From an uncultured bacterium (GTDB lineage: Bacteria; Actinomycetota; Actinomycetes; S36-B12; CAIYMF01), in contig CAIKEU010000047.1 in assembly GCA_903826575.1 (NCBI GenBank), positions 114,275 to 178,274 on the forward strand: 64,000 nt of DNA, read 5' to 3'. Below the pieces are notes generated by a model. That model did not search any database. It saw nothing but the letters and a program-made list of their open reading frames with translations, and was not told where the DNA came from. Shown here one piece after another: positions 9,713-22,194 of the stretch. Position 1 is the stretch's first letter. Each line of letters begins with the position of its first letter. A program made the translations under genes and the position numbers.

Positions 9713-10300
9713 TCATGCCCAGAGTGATACGCCTGCACTGAGCAGGGCGGCAGCGAGAGTGACTAATGCCACGACGACATCTCTGTCGACCGTCTTTGAA
9801 ACGGAAACGTTTTCGCGCGCCCCCGAACCAAGAGCCTGTGCATGCTCCCGGATGACATCCACGACGGACCCTGACACATTCAGGTTCGCGGCCGAGGCAT
9901 CAGATCCCATCGGGATGCGAGAGTTAAGCGTCGAGTTCACGACGGACGCGGCGGAGCGACGTTCCCTACGAGGAAGCGCGTAACAGCGAATCGATCCCTG
10001 CTCAGTGTCGATGATCACTACATCCTTGACAGTAACGTCTGAGATCAAGGACCACGAAATGTGAACCGTGCGAAGGGGATTGAGGACCTTTAGCTCGTCT
10101 GGGCCCTCCATGACGGCGGGCCGCACGCCGAGCAGGTACGAGACACACATGACCGCAACACATAAACCGACCGAGATGATGCGGTTGCGGCCACTCTCGG
10201 TTACCAGCGCGCTGATGGCCATGAGTGCGACCAAGCCGATGATCCACAGCGCAACAACACGGCCGCCACCAAGGCGGTAGGTGCCCAGCGACGAGTTCAC
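9713..10300 (-). CDS. Membrane protein with bacterial PH-like domain
   Basis: 195 aa from a GTG at 10300; the frame is open to an ATG at 10357 but that would overlap the decarboxylase by 53 bp, whereas the GTG sits 4 bp after its stop behind an AGGA. Two N-terminal helices (about 12-57) end at VRPAVMEGPDELKVLNPLRTV, the entry to a small PH-like beta domain (WSLISDVTVK ... GSIRCYALPRRER), and a C-terminal helix follows (VVVALVTLAAALLSAG). This layout matches actinobacterial PH-domain membrane proteins of unknown role. Confidence 0.65.
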   Translation of the reverse strand: MNSSLGTYRLGGGRVVALWIIGLVALMAISALVTESGRNRIISVGLCVAVMCVSYLLGVRPAVMEGPDELKVLNPLRTVHISWSLISDVTVKDVVIIDTEQGSIRCYALPRRERRSAASVVNSTLNSRIPMGSDASAANLNVSGSVVDVIREHAQALGSGARENVSVSKTVDRDVVVALVTLAAALLSAGVSLWA

Positions 10301-10304
10301 GTCG

Positions 10305-11717
10305 TCATCCTGCGGAATCAACGTCGAGTGCGTCCAGCGCTTCAACCACCATGGCAAATGTCGTAGCCGGGTGTGCGAATGCGAAACGTCCTACAACCTC
10401 GCCTTCCCACGTGGTACTGGTAACGAAGGCGACCTGCCGCACGAGTAGATCGTGAGCCCACGCGTCGTAATCGGCCGATGTCCACCCGATTCGACGGAAC
10501 AGCACCACACTCAGTGTTGGCTCGCGGATAAGTTCGAGGTTGGCACGTTGTTCAATCTCCGAAGCGACCTCACGCGTGAGGGCGATTCCGTGCTCAATCG
10601 CCTCCGTATAAGCATCGGTGCCATTGACGATGAGCGAGAACCACAGCGGTAGACCACGTGCACGCCTCGTGAGGTGATAGGCGTAGTCCGTCGGATTCCA
10701 TTCGTACGAGCCGTCGTCATGATGAATCGCATCGAGATAGCCAGCCTTTTGAGTGTGCACACTTTTGGCTAAAGCAGGATCTCGATAAACAAGGGCTGCA
10801 CAATCGAATGGAGCAAAGAGCCACTTATGCGGATCAACAATGAACGAGTCAGCATTCTCGATTCCCGAGTACTGCGCACGCACGCTTGGTGCAAACAGCC
10901 CAGCACCACCGTAGGCACCATCAACGTGAAACCAAAGCCCGTACTGCTTTGCGACCGCACTGATACCGGCAAGATCGTCAACGATGCCTGCATTGGTCGT
11001 ACCCGACGTCGCTACGACACCCACGACAGATTCGGGATCAGAATCGGCAGCCAAGACGTCAGCCAGATCTGAGCCAAGTAAACGATGGTCTGCGGGATGC
11101 ACGATCAGTGGATCGATGTCCAAGATCGAAAGGGTGTTCTTGATTGACGAATGCACCTGCTCGCTGACCGCAATTCTGAGTCGGCTCAAGCGCGCCTCGG
11201 GACCGTACTTCTCGATTAATCGCCGACGGCCGATGTCACGCGCCACCGTCAATGCGGAGAGATTTGCAGCTGATCCTCCGCTGACAAACACACCACCCGA
11301 GGTCGATGGAAGGCCAGCTGCGTCGGAAATCCAGCGCAGTACCTGATTCTCCGCCGCGACGGCACCCGCGGCCTCGAGCCAGGAAATACCTTGCAGAGAC
11401 GCCGCCGACACGATCATGTCAAAGAGCAGTGACGCCTTCGTTGGCGCATTCGGAATGAACGCCCAGAATCGAGGCGAATCGGCAGACAGAACCGTCTTGG
11501 ACACATCATCGTCGTAGATTCCGAGGGCCCGTTCGGTGGGAATTCCCTCTGCCGTGACGAGGCCGTTCAAGACTGAGTCGATGACCCCCTTATCACCGGG
11601 AAAGTCCAACGGCGTTTCGTCCATGGATAAGCGCTCGGTAACGTAATCCAAAATGAGGTGTGTCTGGGCTGCGTCAAAGTGATGCATCCGCTGGTGGGCT
11701 GGGACATTGTCGACCAT
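10305..11717 (-). CDS. Group II pyridoxal-phosphate-dependent decarboxylase
   Basis: 470 aa. Group II decarboxylase hallmarks are the aromatic stacking His189 in EQVHSSIK, the PLP-pairing Asp266 in WFHVDGAYGGA, and the Schiff-base Lys298 in DPHKWLFAPFDCA. The N-terminal substrate region (SPRFWAFIPNAPTKASLLFDMI) is of the aromatic-amino-acid/2,4-diaminobutyrate decarboxylase class. Which amino acid is used cannot be decided; tyrosine, tryptophan, DOPA or diaminobutyrate are all possible. The gene is followed closely by the PH-like protein and the GNAT enzyme, which could in principle acetylate an amine product, but that is inference. Confidence 0.83.
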   Translation of the reverse strand: MVDNVPAHQRMHHFDAAQTHLILDYVTERLSMDETPLDFPGDKGVIDSVLNGLVTAEGIPTERALGIYDDDVSKTVLSADSPRFWAFIPNAPTKASLLFDMIVSAASLQGISWLEAAGAVAAENQVLRWISDAAGLPSTSGGVFVSGGSAANLSALTVARDIGRRRLIEKYGPEARLSRLRIAVSEQVHSSIKNTLSILDIDPLIVHPADHRLLGSDLADVLAADSDPESVVGVVATSGTTNAGIVDDLAGISAVAKQYGLWFHVDGAYGGAGLFAPSVRAQYSGIENADSFIVDPHKWLFAPFDCAALVYRDPALAKSVHTQKAGYLDAIHHDDGSYEWNPTDYAYHLTRRARGLPLWFSLIVNGTDAYTEAIEHGIALTREVASEIEQRANLELIREPTLSVVLFRRIGWTSADYDAWAHDLLVRQVAFVTSTTWEGEVVGRFAFAHPATTFAMVVEALDALDVDSAG

Positions 11718-11820
11718 GTCGAAACTCCGAAGATGTCAGCACGCCGATGGCCTGTCCACACAGCAGGTGCCACCACGACTGTATCCCGACTTCGACAATC
11801 AACACGACTAGGCTCTCCCT

Positions 11821-12687
11821 ATGAGTGATGACCCAAAGGCCCCGGTGCAACTCAGCGAAGAGGTGCACGACTGGTACGCGCAGATAACTCGCGGCAGGGC
11901 AACAACGCTCGTCGAATTTGATAGTCACTCGTGGGGCTTGCTGACCCCGGAGTGGCCACGCTCACACGCGAACAACGGCGTCCTGGTACGACGCGATCCT
12001 GGGGCCGATCAACTGATCGAATGGACCGAGCAGCTGCTCGGCAGTCGTGATTTCAACCACCGCTATGTCATGGCAATGTGTGAACTATCTGCAGCAACCG
12101 TCGACGGTCTCACTCAGGCTGGCTACACGATGGAACCGGAATTACAGATGGTCCGCCCTCTGACGGACGCAGACGTCTTACCAGTGTCTCCCCTCGTTGC
12201 CATCGTTGACGAAGACACGATGAGCCCATTCAATGCGCGGCTGTGGCGCGAAGAATGGCTCCCAACCGCCGACGATGAAACAGTGCGACAGTTAGTCGGA
12301 AGGCGTGAAACCTACTCGCGTTCAACGCAATTCATTAGTTTCGCGATTCGAAATCCAGATGTTGCCGCACATTCAAACGAATTCGTCGCCTGCTGCGACA
12401 TCGCCATCAAAGATTGGGCCACCGAACTTGACGGTGTCACCACGCTCGCCGATCACCGCAAGCGTGGATACGGTGAGATTCTGATTGAGACAGCCCTCTC
12501 GCTTGCTCGATCTGCGGGCAGCGATTACGCCGTGCTCACCGCATTGGCAGACGATTGGCCTCGCCGCTGGTACGCCCGCCGCGGATTCCTTGAGACCGGG
12601 CCAGCCTGGGTGGCCACCAAAATTCTTCAGGATGACGATGCCGCATCATCGTCATCCACTGCGTCGACAAACCGTTCTGCCAAATAG
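11821..12687 (+). CDS. GNAT family N-acetyltransferase, two-domain
   Basis: 288 aa. The C-terminal half has a recognisable GNAT core: CCDIAIKDWATELDGVTTL, then the acetyl-CoA loop ADHRKRGYGEILIETAL, then a strand and helix with RRWYARRGFLETGPAWV. The N-terminal half (about 1-125) looks like a degenerate second GNAT unit without an acetyl-CoA loop, a common tandem arrangement. The substrate is unknown. It diverges from the decarboxylase gene across 103 bp and lies 2 bp before the LysE-type exporter, so the two are probably co-transcribed; acetylation and export of a related amino compound is possible but unproven. Confidence 0.75.
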   Translation: MSDDPKAPVQLSEEVHDWYAQITRGRATTLVEFDSHSWGLLTPEWPRSHANNGVLVRRDPGADQLIEWTEQLLGSRDFNHRYVMAMCELSAATVDGLTQAGYTMEPELQMVRPLTDADVLPVSPLVAIVDEDTMSPFNARLWREEWLPTADDETVRQLVGRRETYSRSTQFISFAIRNPDVAAHSNEFVACCDIAIKDWATELDGVTTLADHRKRGYGEILIETALSLARSAGSDYAVLTALADDWPRRWYARRGFLETGPAWVATKILQDDDAASSSSTASTNRSAK

Positions 12688-12689
12688 TC

Positions 12690-13298
12690 GTGCGGTACGT
12701 ATTCCTTGGCCTGACCCTCGGGCTTGGCGCCGGGATCTCACCCGGTCCGCTGTTGGCACTGGTCATCACAACTACGTTGGCTCGAGGTTTTCGTGCAGGT
12801 GCCCGAGTGGCCCTCTCGCCACTGGTCACGGACTCGATAATCATCACGATCAGTCTTCTGTTTGTACACGCAATTCCCACCAGACTTGCTGCCTTGCTCG
12901 GCGTCGCCGGAGGACTCTATGTCATGTGGCTGGGCATTGACGCGCTCAAGACGCGCATTGAGCAGGACGCCTCACTCATCGCCACCACATCCGATCCGCT
13001 CACTCGCGGCACTCTCCTCAATCTACTTTCACCACATCCGTGGTTGTTCTGGATTGTGGTCGGTGGACCAATTCTTCTCGCGGCATGGAACTCGTCGCCT
13101 GTCAGCGCAATAGGATTTCTGGTGGCGTTCTTCGCCCTACTCGTTGGAACCAAAGTTGTGATCGCAGCGATTGTCGCCCAGGGGCGAGAACGTCTGTCAC
13201 CCCGAAACATATTGGTAGCACAGCGAATCGCGGGCTTGTTGTTGATCGTGGCAGGTATCGCGCTCACGTACGAGTTCGGTCAACAACTTCTCGGCTAG
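12690..13298 (+). CDS. LysE/RhtB family exporter
   Basis: 202 aa from a GTG two bases after the GNAT gene stop. The N-terminal signature [14 protein letters not shown] corresponds to the SPGP motif of LysE/RhtB exporters, followed by [20 protein letters not shown] and about six hydrophobic segments. The family exports lysine, arginine, homoserine, threonine or related metabolites with proton antiport. Specificity is not readable. The gene converges with and overlaps adenosine deaminase by 4 bp, leaving no room for a terminator between them. Confidence 0.82.
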   Translation: MRYVFLGLTLGLGAGISPGPLLALVITTTLARGFRAGARVALSPLVTDSIIITISLLFVHAIPTRLAALLGVAGGLYVMWLGIDALKTRIEQDASLIATTSDPLTRGTLLNLLSPHPWLFWIVVGGPILLAAWNSSPVSAIGFLVAFFALLVGTKVVIAAIVAQGRERLSPRNILVAQRIAGLLLIVAGIALTYEFGQQLLG

Positions 13299-14449
13299 TC
13301 GAGTTCGGCGATCAAACTCGCGTACGCGGGCTTAACGTACTTTTCGATCAGCACCAGTCGCTCGTCGAATGGAATGAAGGCGCTCTTGAGCGCATTGACG
13401 GTAACCCATTGCATTTCTCGTAAACCCCAACCGAGTCCCTCTGAAAGCAGGGCCATCTCGCGACTCATGGACGTGCCAGACATCAGTCGGTTATCGGTGT
13501 TGACGGTAACTCGGAAACGTAATTTGGTGAGCAAGCCAATGGGATGCGTAACGATCGACGTCGCCGCACCCGTCTGAAGATTGGATGACGGACAGAGTTC
13601 AAGTGGAATACGCAAGTCTCGAACATACGATGCCAACCGGCCGAGGCGAGCATTACCCGACGAATCAACATGGATGTCATCAATAATCCGCACACCGTGA
13701 CCAAGTCGTTCGCACCCGCAGAAAGCCACTGCTTCGTGAATGCTGGGAAGACCAAATGCTTCACCCGCGTGGATCGTGATGTGGCACGACTCGCCACGCA
13801 GGTACTCAAATGCATTCATGTGCCGCGAAGGTGGATAACCCGCCTCAGCACCAGCGATATCGAATCCAACGACGCCTTGATCTCGGTAGCGAACAACACG
13901 TTCGGCAATTTCACGCGAGCGGGCCGCGGATCTAATCGCCGTGAGCAAGGTGCGCACTCGGATGTTGGAACCCTTTTCCGCGGCCTGGACTTCACCAATT
14001 CGAAAGCCCTCGAGAACTGCGCCGACAACCTCGTCGAGGCTCAGACCGCGAGACAAATGAAGTTCCGGCGCAAATCGCACCTCGGCGTACACCACTGCAT
14101 CTTCGGCCAGATCCTCCACACACTCCCGAGCCACCCGCACCAGTGCTTCATGCGTCTGCATGACCGCAACGGTGTGCTCGAAGGTCTCCAAGTACCGCTC
14201 GAGTGAACCGGAATCTGCTGATTCGACAAACCAATGGGCCAGTTCGGCTGGATCCGTCGTAGGGAGTCGATCGTATCCGGACGACGCGGCCAGATCGATC
14301 ACGGTCTGCGGCCGAAGCCCTCCGTCAAGGTGGTCATGAAGCAACGCCTTCGGCGCCCGGCGAATGACGTCGAGCGGGACATGCGTCGCCGCTCCCGTCA
14401 CATGATCGGATGCGCTCCTCGGTGCGATTGGCCCAGCTTCAACGCTCAC
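13295..14449 (-). CDS. add: Adenosine deaminase
   Basis: 384 aa. Metal and active-site motifs are in place: [10 protein letters not shown] for the HxH pair, the substrate segment [16 protein letters not shown] with the catalytic Glu, ERLGHGVRI for the third His, and NTDNRLMS in the position of the family's NTDDP, carrying the metal Asp. The enzyme converts adenosine to inosine, which the phosphorylase at 8.3 kb can cleave. An N-terminal extension of about 25 residues precedes the conserved start of the barrel, so the true start may be slightly internal. It is followed upstream on the same strand by the mutase gene ending at 14468. Confidence 0.92.
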   Translation of the reverse strand: MSVEAGPIAPRSASDHVTGAATHVPLDVIRRAPKALLHDHLDGGLRPQTVIDLAASSGYDRLPTTDPAELAHWFVESADSGSLERYLETFEHTVAVMQTHEALVRVARECVEDLAEDAVVYAEVRFAPELHLSRGLSLDEVVGAVLEGFRIGEVQAAEKGSNIRVRTLLTAIRSAARSREIAERVVRYRDQGVVGFDIAGAEAGYPPSRHMNAFEYLRGESCHITIHAGEAFGLPSIHEAVAFCGCERLGHGVRIIDDIHVDSSGNARLGRLASYVRDLRIPLELCPSSNLQTGAATSIVTHPIGLLTKLRFRVTVNTDNRLMSGTSMSREMALLSEGLGWGLREMQWVTVNALKSAFIPFDERLVLIEKYVKPAYASLIAELD

Positions 14450-14467
14450 GGAGTAACGCTACCGCGG

Positions 14468-16096
14468 TCAGAAGGTATCCGCGGGCGTGTATGCGCCCCA
14501 AACATCGCGAAGTGCATCGGATACCTCGCCCACCGTTGCGTGGGCTCGGAGTGCATCGCGCATCGGATACAGGACGTTATCTGAGCCTTGGGCCGCGGCC
14601 CGAAGGGCAACTAGCGCCGCGTCGACGACGGCCTGATCGCGATTGGCACGCAAACTCTCCAAGCGATGACGCTGCGCCTCACCGATGGTCGGATCGACGC
14701 GAAGTGGCTCGTACTTTTCATGCTCGTCAATGGTGAAGTGATTGACGCCGACGACAATGCGCTCACCGGAGTCGATCTCTTGCGAGATGCGGTACGCCGA
14801 ACGTTCAATCTCCGACTTTTGGAAACCGGTTTCGATCGCGGCTACCGCACCACCCAGATCCTCGACCTGCTTCATCAGCGCGACGATGGCATCTTCGAGT
14901 TGATCGGTCATCGATTCAACGACGTATGAGCCCGCAAACGGATCAACGGTGCTCGTCACGTCTGTTTCGAAAGCCAGGACTTGCTGTGTACGAAGGGCCA
15001 GTCGAGCCGCTTTCGCCGTTGGCAATGCGATTGCCTCGTCGAATGAATTCGTATGCAACGACTGGGTTCCGCCAAGCACCGCTGCAAGACCTTGAACGGC
15101 AACGCGAACGAGGTTGACTTCTGGTTGCTGAGCGGTCAGTTGAACGCCAGCAGTTTGCGTATGGAAGCGGAGCATTTGACTCTTGGGATCTTGAGCGCCA
15201 AATTCATCGCGCATTATTCGAGCCCAGATTCGACGGGCTGCGCGGAACTTCGCCACTTCCTCGAGCAGCGTCGTACGCGAGACAAAGAAGAACGCAAGCC
15301 TTGGGGCGAACTCGTCTACAGGCATACCTGCGTCGATGGCTGCTCTGACGTATGCGATGCCATTGGCGAGCGTGAATGCGATCTCTTGCGCCGGCGTGGC
15401 TCCGGCCTCAGCCATGTGATAACCCGAGATGGAAATTGTGTTCCACTTCGGCAACTCAGCCTTGCAGTAACTGAAGATATCGGTGATGAGCCTCAGTGAT
15501 TCCGCTGGTGGATAGATATACGTACCACGGGCGATGTACTCCTTGAGAACATCGTTTTGAATCGTGCCGGTAAGTCGATCGGCCGTGACGCCCTGTTCTT
15601 CTGCAACCAATTGATACAGGAGTAGCAAGATTGACGCCGGCGCGTTGATCGTCATCGAGGTCGAGACCTCACCGAGCGGGATCTTGTCGAACAGCATTCG
15701 CATGTCTTCGATGGAGTCGATCGCAACACCAACCTTACCGACCTCACCATGCGCAAGTTGGTGATCGGAGTCGTAACCCATCTGCGTCGGCAGGTCGAAC
15801 GCGACTGACAATCCCGTGGTTCCCGCAGCGATCAGCTGGTGGTAGCGAGCGTTACTTTCCGTCGCCGTACCAAAGCCCGCGTACTGCCGCATCGTCCACG
15901 GACGACCGGTGTACATGCTTGGATAAACACCCCGTGTGAACGGGTACTGTCCGGGCTCGCCGAGTTGGCTTTCAGGATCCCAACCAGCAAGAACCTTCGA
16001 TCCATACACCGGTTCGATGGGCAAGCCAGATTCCGTCTGACGCGCCACAGTGCCTCCAAAACGCCGCCCAAATACTCCGCAGAAGTGTTCTTTCAC
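14468..16096 (-). CDS. Methylmalonyl-CoA mutase large (catalytic) subunit
   Basis: 542 aa barrel domain of the split mutase type, without a C-terminal cobalamin domain. Residues that discriminate among acyl-CoA mutases point to methylmalonyl-CoA: Tyr62 in [18 protein letters not shown] and Arg190 in [16 protein letters not shown] match Tyr89 and Arg207 of Propionibacterium MutB, while isobutyryl-CoA mutase has Phe and Gln. His227 in [10 protein letters not shown] is the catalytic His near the corrin. The cobalamin-binding partner is encoded at 34978-35412. It converts methylmalonyl-CoA to succinyl-CoA, after the accD5/accA3 step. It lies 18 bp upstream of add. Confidence 0.88.
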   Translation of the reverse strand: MKEHFCGVFGRRFGGTVARQTESGLPIEPVYGSKVLAGWDPESQLGEPGQYPFTRGVYPSMYTGRPWTMRQYAGFGTATESNARYHQLIAAGTTGLSVAFDLPTQMGYDSDHQLAHGEVGKVGVAIDSIEDMRMLFDKIPLGEVSTSMTINAPASILLLLYQLVAEEQGVTADRLTGTIQNDVLKEYIARGTYIYPPAESLRLITDIFSYCKAELPKWNTISISGYHMAEAGATPAQEIAFTLANGIAYVRAAIDAGMPVDEFAPRLAFFFVSRTTLLEEVAKFRAARRIWARIMRDEFGAQDPKSQMLRFHTQTAGVQLTAQQPEVNLVRVAVQGLAAVLGGTQSLHTNSFDEAIALPTAKAARLALRTQQVLAFETDVTSTVDPFAGSYVVESMTDQLEDAIVALMKQVEDLGGAVAAIETGFQKSEIERSAYRISQEIDSGERIVVGVNHFTIDEHEKYEPLRVDPTIGEAQRHRLESLRANRDQAVVDAALVALRAAAQGSDNVLYPMRDALRAHATVGEVSDALRDVWGAYTPADTF

Positions 16097-16271
16097 TCCT
16101 AGGATTTAGTACCTCTACGTTAGTGCGGGCGCGACCATCGTGGCAGGGAGATCCGGGTGAGACTTGTCACGCCACATCACCAGATCAGTCGACCCCGATG
16201 GACCTCATCCGTTCGGTTTGATCGTGTCGCAAAAGGTCAGGATCTGATCGTCACCGAGTTAGTCTCCAGAG

Positions 16272-17501
16272 GTGAACCGAGTCCGCACGCTGCGCAGCGC
16301 GGTAGCTACAACCTGCCTTGCCAGCCTGTTGACCGCGGGCACACTCGTTGGGCCAGCGAGCGCGACCGAGCTAATTGGGGGTCCCCTACTAGCCGGAGCC
16401 GGTGTTATCGAACACCCGCTCCCCACTGCAAAACCGTTGCCGAAGATCGACGCTGATACCTGGCTGCTGGCCGATCTTACGACCGGTGACGTACTTGCTG
16501 CGAAGAATCCGCATGCACGGGTGCGACCCGCGAGTACGTTAAAAACCTTGACCAGCGTCGCGCTCATGCCGCTGCTGGACCGAAACACGGTCCATACAGC
16601 CACCGATCGCGACGTGCGCGTAGATGGATCGCACGTGGGCATTGTCAGCGGGGCGACGTACACGGTGTGGGACCTGTGGAACGGTTTGCTTCTGCCTAGT
16701 GGCAACGACGCGGCCATGGCCCTCGCGGATCAATACGGGGGTGCGCCAAAAACGGTTGAGGCCATGCAGACTATGGCTCACCAGCTGCAGGCCCTCGACA
16801 CGCATGTGGTGAATCCGAGTGGACTAGATGCGGACGGTCAAGTCACAAGCGCATATGACATGGCGCTCATTGCTGCGGCGGCACTGAAGATTCAAGACTT
16901 TCGCACGGTTACCAGTACGAAGAGTTACAACTTTCCCGGCTACATGCCTAAGGTCGGGCAGCCCCGAAAGACATTTAAGATCTTCACCGAGAACCGTCTG
17001 CTGCGTCACAACTATCCGGGAATCGCGGGTGGGAAGACCGGCTTCACCTCACTTGCCCATCGCACATTCTGGGCAGCGGCAGATCGCGGCGGTCATCTAC
17101 TGGTTGTAACCCTGTTCCAGATTCACGAGCCAACCGAACGAGCTGCAACCGCACTTCTGAATTGGGGCTTCGCAAACAGGACGGCGCTCACACCGATCGG
17201 GACGCTCGTACGCCCAGTAGCCGCAAACAGTCTGCCGTCAACATCCTCGGCAACCAACCCATCGGTCGACACATCGGGAACTAGTTCTACGACCGACGCA
17301 TTGGGCAGTGCGGATTACACTGGCCAACAGTCGAGTTCAAAACTTCCGCTGCTGATTGGGCTTCTCGCCACGATGGTGGGTGTCACTGCCGTCGTACTCC
17401 GACGCCGAACTATCAGCCGACGGTCAGGAGTACGAGGGCACGGCCGTCATGCCGCCGTAGGTGACTCTCGAGTGGAAACGTCAGCGACGTCAGCCAGATA
17501 G
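16272..17501 (+). CDS. dacB: D-alanyl-D-alanine carboxypeptidase (PBP5/DacB family)
   Basis: 409 aa from a GTG. A signal peptide (about 1-31, ending GPASA) precedes a serine-peptidase domain with all three penicillin-binding motifs: Ser88-Thr-Leu-Lys91 (PASTLK), Ser143-Gly-Asn145 (LLPSGNDAA) and Lys255-Thr-Gly257 (AGGKTGFTS). After a Ser/Thr-rich linker a single transmembrane helix (about 351-371, LPLLIGLLATMVGVTAVVL) is followed by an Arg-rich cytoplasmic tail. The enzyme trims the terminal D-Ala from muropeptide side chains at the outer membrane face. It stands alone, divergent from the mutase gene over 175 bp. Confidence 0.93.
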   Translation: MNRVRTLRSAVATTCLASLLTAGTLVGPASATELIGGPLLAGAGVIEHPLPTAKPLPKIDADTWLLADLTTGDVLAAKNPHARVRPASTLKTLTSVALMPLLDRNTVHTATDRDVRVDGSHVGIVSGATYTVWDLWNGLLLPSGNDAAMALADQYGGAPKTVEAMQTMAHQLQALDTHVVNPSGLDADGQVTSAYDMALIAAAALKIQDFRTVTSTKSYNFPGYMPKVGQPRKTFKIFTENRLLRHNYPGIAGGKTGFTSLAHRTFWAAADRGGHLLVVTLFQIHEPTERAATALLNWGFANRTALTPIGTLVRPVAANSLPSTSSATNPSVDTSGTSSTTDALGSADYTGQQSSSKLPLLIGLLATMVGVTAVVLRRRTISRRSGVRGHGRHAAVGDSRVETSATSAR

Positions 17502-17520
17502 CGCCAAGGGGCATGAACGA

Positions 17521-18053
17521 CTAGCCGTGCGACTCAGCAAGCGGGAACCGCTCGAACACCTGCCACACGCCAGAGTCGTCATGTACGTAGAGCGCAAACT
17601 CCGTGGCCGTGAAGCTCGCGGTGAACCCAGACAGGCTCTCAAACGCCTGGTCTAAAACTGCCTCGGGTACATCGTGCGCCACCGTGACGTGGGGGTGATA
17701 CGGATAATCCAGATCGCGCTCGAGCACATCGCTACGTATTCGCGCCTCCAACTGTTCACAGCCGGAGATACCTTGCGACACAGAAACGAAGACCACGGGC
17801 GACACCGGCCGAAACGTACCGGCGCCGCGTAACTGCACATCGAATGGCATCGTCGCTGCCGCGGCGTGCGTCAGATGCTCGCGAATAGCGGGCAGATCGG
17901 CCTCGGAAATCCGAGTCGGTGGCAGAAGGGTGATATGAGCAGGGATCGACGATGCCTGCGGATCTCCGAACGATTCGCGCCAGCCCTCGATCTCTGAGCC
18001 CCACGGATCGGGGATCGCAAGCGCGACCCCAATCAGCAAGGAGGAGCCGCCCA

Positions 18054-18054
<1 letters not shown>
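17521..18054 (-). CDS. 2H phosphoesterase (2'-5' RNA ligase-like) protein
   Basis: 177 aa from a GTG whose first base overlaps the trpS stop. The two HxT motifs that define 2H phosphoesterases are visible: HITLLPP near residue 40 and HVTVAHD near residue 123. Spacing and length suit the LigT/ThpR-like branch, which handles cyclic phosphodiester or 2'-5' RNA linkages. Substrate is unknown. It lies in a tight run with the CNNM gene and trpS (4-bp and 1-bp overlaps), and a 2H protein next to trpS recurs in actinobacteria. Confidence 0.8.
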
Positions 18055-20377
<2,323 letters not shown>

Positions 20378-20475
20378 CTCGCGCCCCCGATGTGTTCTAC
20401 GTCCATACACCGATACTAGAGATTCTTTCGGCGCGGAACAGTAACTCGCGGCGAGAGTCCCGCGCGAGCGGCAAG

Positions 20476-22194
20476 ATGGACACCATGACGGATGCCGTTC
20501 GATTAGATCCGACGTTTCGCATTGACGCCATCGAGCGGATGCGAGATGGGGTCGACGTCTTGGTCGTCGGCGGCGGAGTTACGGGCAACGGTGTGGCGCT
20601 CGATGCGGCGCTGCGAGGTCTCAAGGTGGGGCTGGTCGAACAGCGCGACTTCGCCTCCGGTACGTCGAGTCGTTCGAGCAAACTCGTCCACGGCGGCCTG
20701 CGTTATCTGGAGCAGTTCAACTTCTCCCTCGTCCGGGAGGCACTGCGCGAGCGATCCCTACTCCTAGATCGCTTGGCACCACATCTGGTCGAGCCACTGC
20801 CCTTTCTGTACCCGCTCTCGCACCGAGTTTGGGAACGGCCGTACGTGGGTGCAGGCTTAACCCTCTATGACACGCTCGGTGGCCTCCAGCCCAGCGTTCC
20901 TCGACATAGCCACCTGTCAAAAACGGCTTCCCTCAAGGCATTCCCCGATCTCAGACCGGAATCGCTCGCCGGATCAATCAGGTATCACGACGCCCAAGTA
21001 GACGACGCCCGGCACACCTTGGAGCTTGCACGGACGGCAGCAGCACACGGGGCGGCCGTAACGGCCTCAACGCGCGTTATCGAATTCACCCGCGACGGTG
21101 AGCGCATATCCGGGGCCGTTGTGAAGGACGCACTGACAAACACAACCTTCCACGTACCCGCTCAAGCCGTCGTTAATGCAACCGGGGTTTGGGCCGGAGT
21201 TACCGAAAAACTCGCGGGGGTCGAAGACCCGATCCGGATGCGGCCGAGCAAGGGTGTGCACATCGTTATTCCACGCGACCGCATCAATGGCACTCTAGCC
21301 CTGATCACGCGTACACCAACATCGGTTCTGTTCGTCCTTCCCTGGGGTCGGTCTTGGATCATTGGAACAACCGACACTCTGTGGCATGAAGGACTTAGCC
21401 ATCCAGTGGCAACCCACGCCGATCTGACGTACTTACTCGACATGGCCAACACGTCACTGGCATCCCACCTGACCCAGGACGATGTGATCGGCGTCTATGC
21501 GGGCCTTCGTCCACTGGTGGATACAGAAGGGTTATCGGAGTCGGAGATTTCGCGCGAGCACACTGTCCGCCGGCCGATTCCAGGGCTCGTCACCATTACC
21601 GGCGGCAAGTACACCACGTATCGAGTGATGGCCGAAGACACGATCAATGCACTGTCCGACGACCTTGGTGAGTTACCCGCGTCGACGACTAATGAGGTGC
21701 CTTTGATTGGCGCGGCCGAACCTTCTGAGGTGTTCACGTCGGTCCGCAATCACCCCGGTGCTCGCGGTATCGATGACGAACATCTCAACCGGCTGTCACA
21801 CCGCTACGGCCAATTGACGAGTGAGTTGCTCGACGTCGTGATGAGCGAACCAGACTTGGGCGCCGAAATGCCTGGCGGCGCGGGCACTTTGGCCGTCGAG
21901 ATCGTTCACGCGGCCACTCACGAAGGCGCCTTGCACGTTGACGACGTCCTAACTCGACGCACTCGGCTCTACCTCGAGGCCGGTGATCGCGGACTGGTGG
22001 CCGCCCGCCATGCATCTCGCCTTATGGGCGAGGTTCTCGGCTGGGATGACGCGACCCGATCAGCGGAAGTATCTCGCTACCAGCGTCGCGTCGCTGCCGA
22101 ACTAGAGGCACAGTCCGCACCTGACGATGCGACCGCCGCGCATATTCGCGAACGGGTTCAGGATATTCGACTCACTAAGCCTAACGACGGGTGA
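20476..22194 (+). CDS. glpD: Glycerol-3-phosphate dehydrogenase (FAD-dependent)
   Basis: 572 aa from the ATG at 20476, with a second ATG at 20485 equally possible; earlier in-frame codons precede the conserved region and lack homology. The FAD-binding fold is VLVVGGGVTGNGVALDAAL, followed by the family signature SSRSSKLVHGGLRYLEQFNF. The middle carries LPWGRSWIIGTTDT and GLRPLVD. The C-terminal cap domain is present. The enzyme oxidises sn-glycerol-3-phosphate to dihydroxyacetone phosphate at the membrane and passes electrons to quinone. Its last 37 bp overlap xthA on the opposite strand. Confidence 0.93.
   Translation: MDTMTDAVRLDPTFRIDAIERMRDGVDVLVVGGGVTGNGVALDAALRGLKVGLVEQRDFASGTSSRSSKLVHGGLRYLEQFNFSLVREALRERSLLLDRLAPHLVEPLPFLYPLSHRVWERPYVGAGLTLYDTLGGLQPSVPRHSHLSKTASLKAFPDLRPESLAGSIRYHDAQVDDARHTLELARTAAAHGAAVTASTRVIEFTRDGERISGAVVKDALTNTTFHVPAQAVVNATGVWAGVTEKLAGVEDPIRMRPSKGVHIVIPRDRINGTLALITRTPTSVLFVLPWGRSWIIGTTDTLWHEGLSHPVATHADLTYLLDMANTSLASHLTQDDVIGVYAGLRPLVDTEGLSESEISREHTVRRPIPGLVTITGGKYTTYRVMAEDTINALSDDLGELPASTTNEVPLIGAAEPSEVFTSVRNHPGARGIDDEHLNRLSHRYGQLTSELLDVVMSEPDLGAEMPGGAGTLAVEIVHAATHEGALHVDDVLTRRTRLYLEAGDRGLVAARHASRLMGEVLGWDDATRSAEVSRYQRRVAAELEAQSAPDDATAAHIRERVQDIRLTKPNDG

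Noticed and set aside
14234..14736. Small plus-strand frames between add and the mutase gene
   Set aside because: They overlap both clear minus-strand genes, and the 18-bp gap leaves no room for another gene.
16097..16271. Cobalamin riboswitch upstream of the mutase gene
   Set aside because: No B12-box-like sequence or pseudoknot elements could be found in this leader; the same holds for the leader at 35413-35590.
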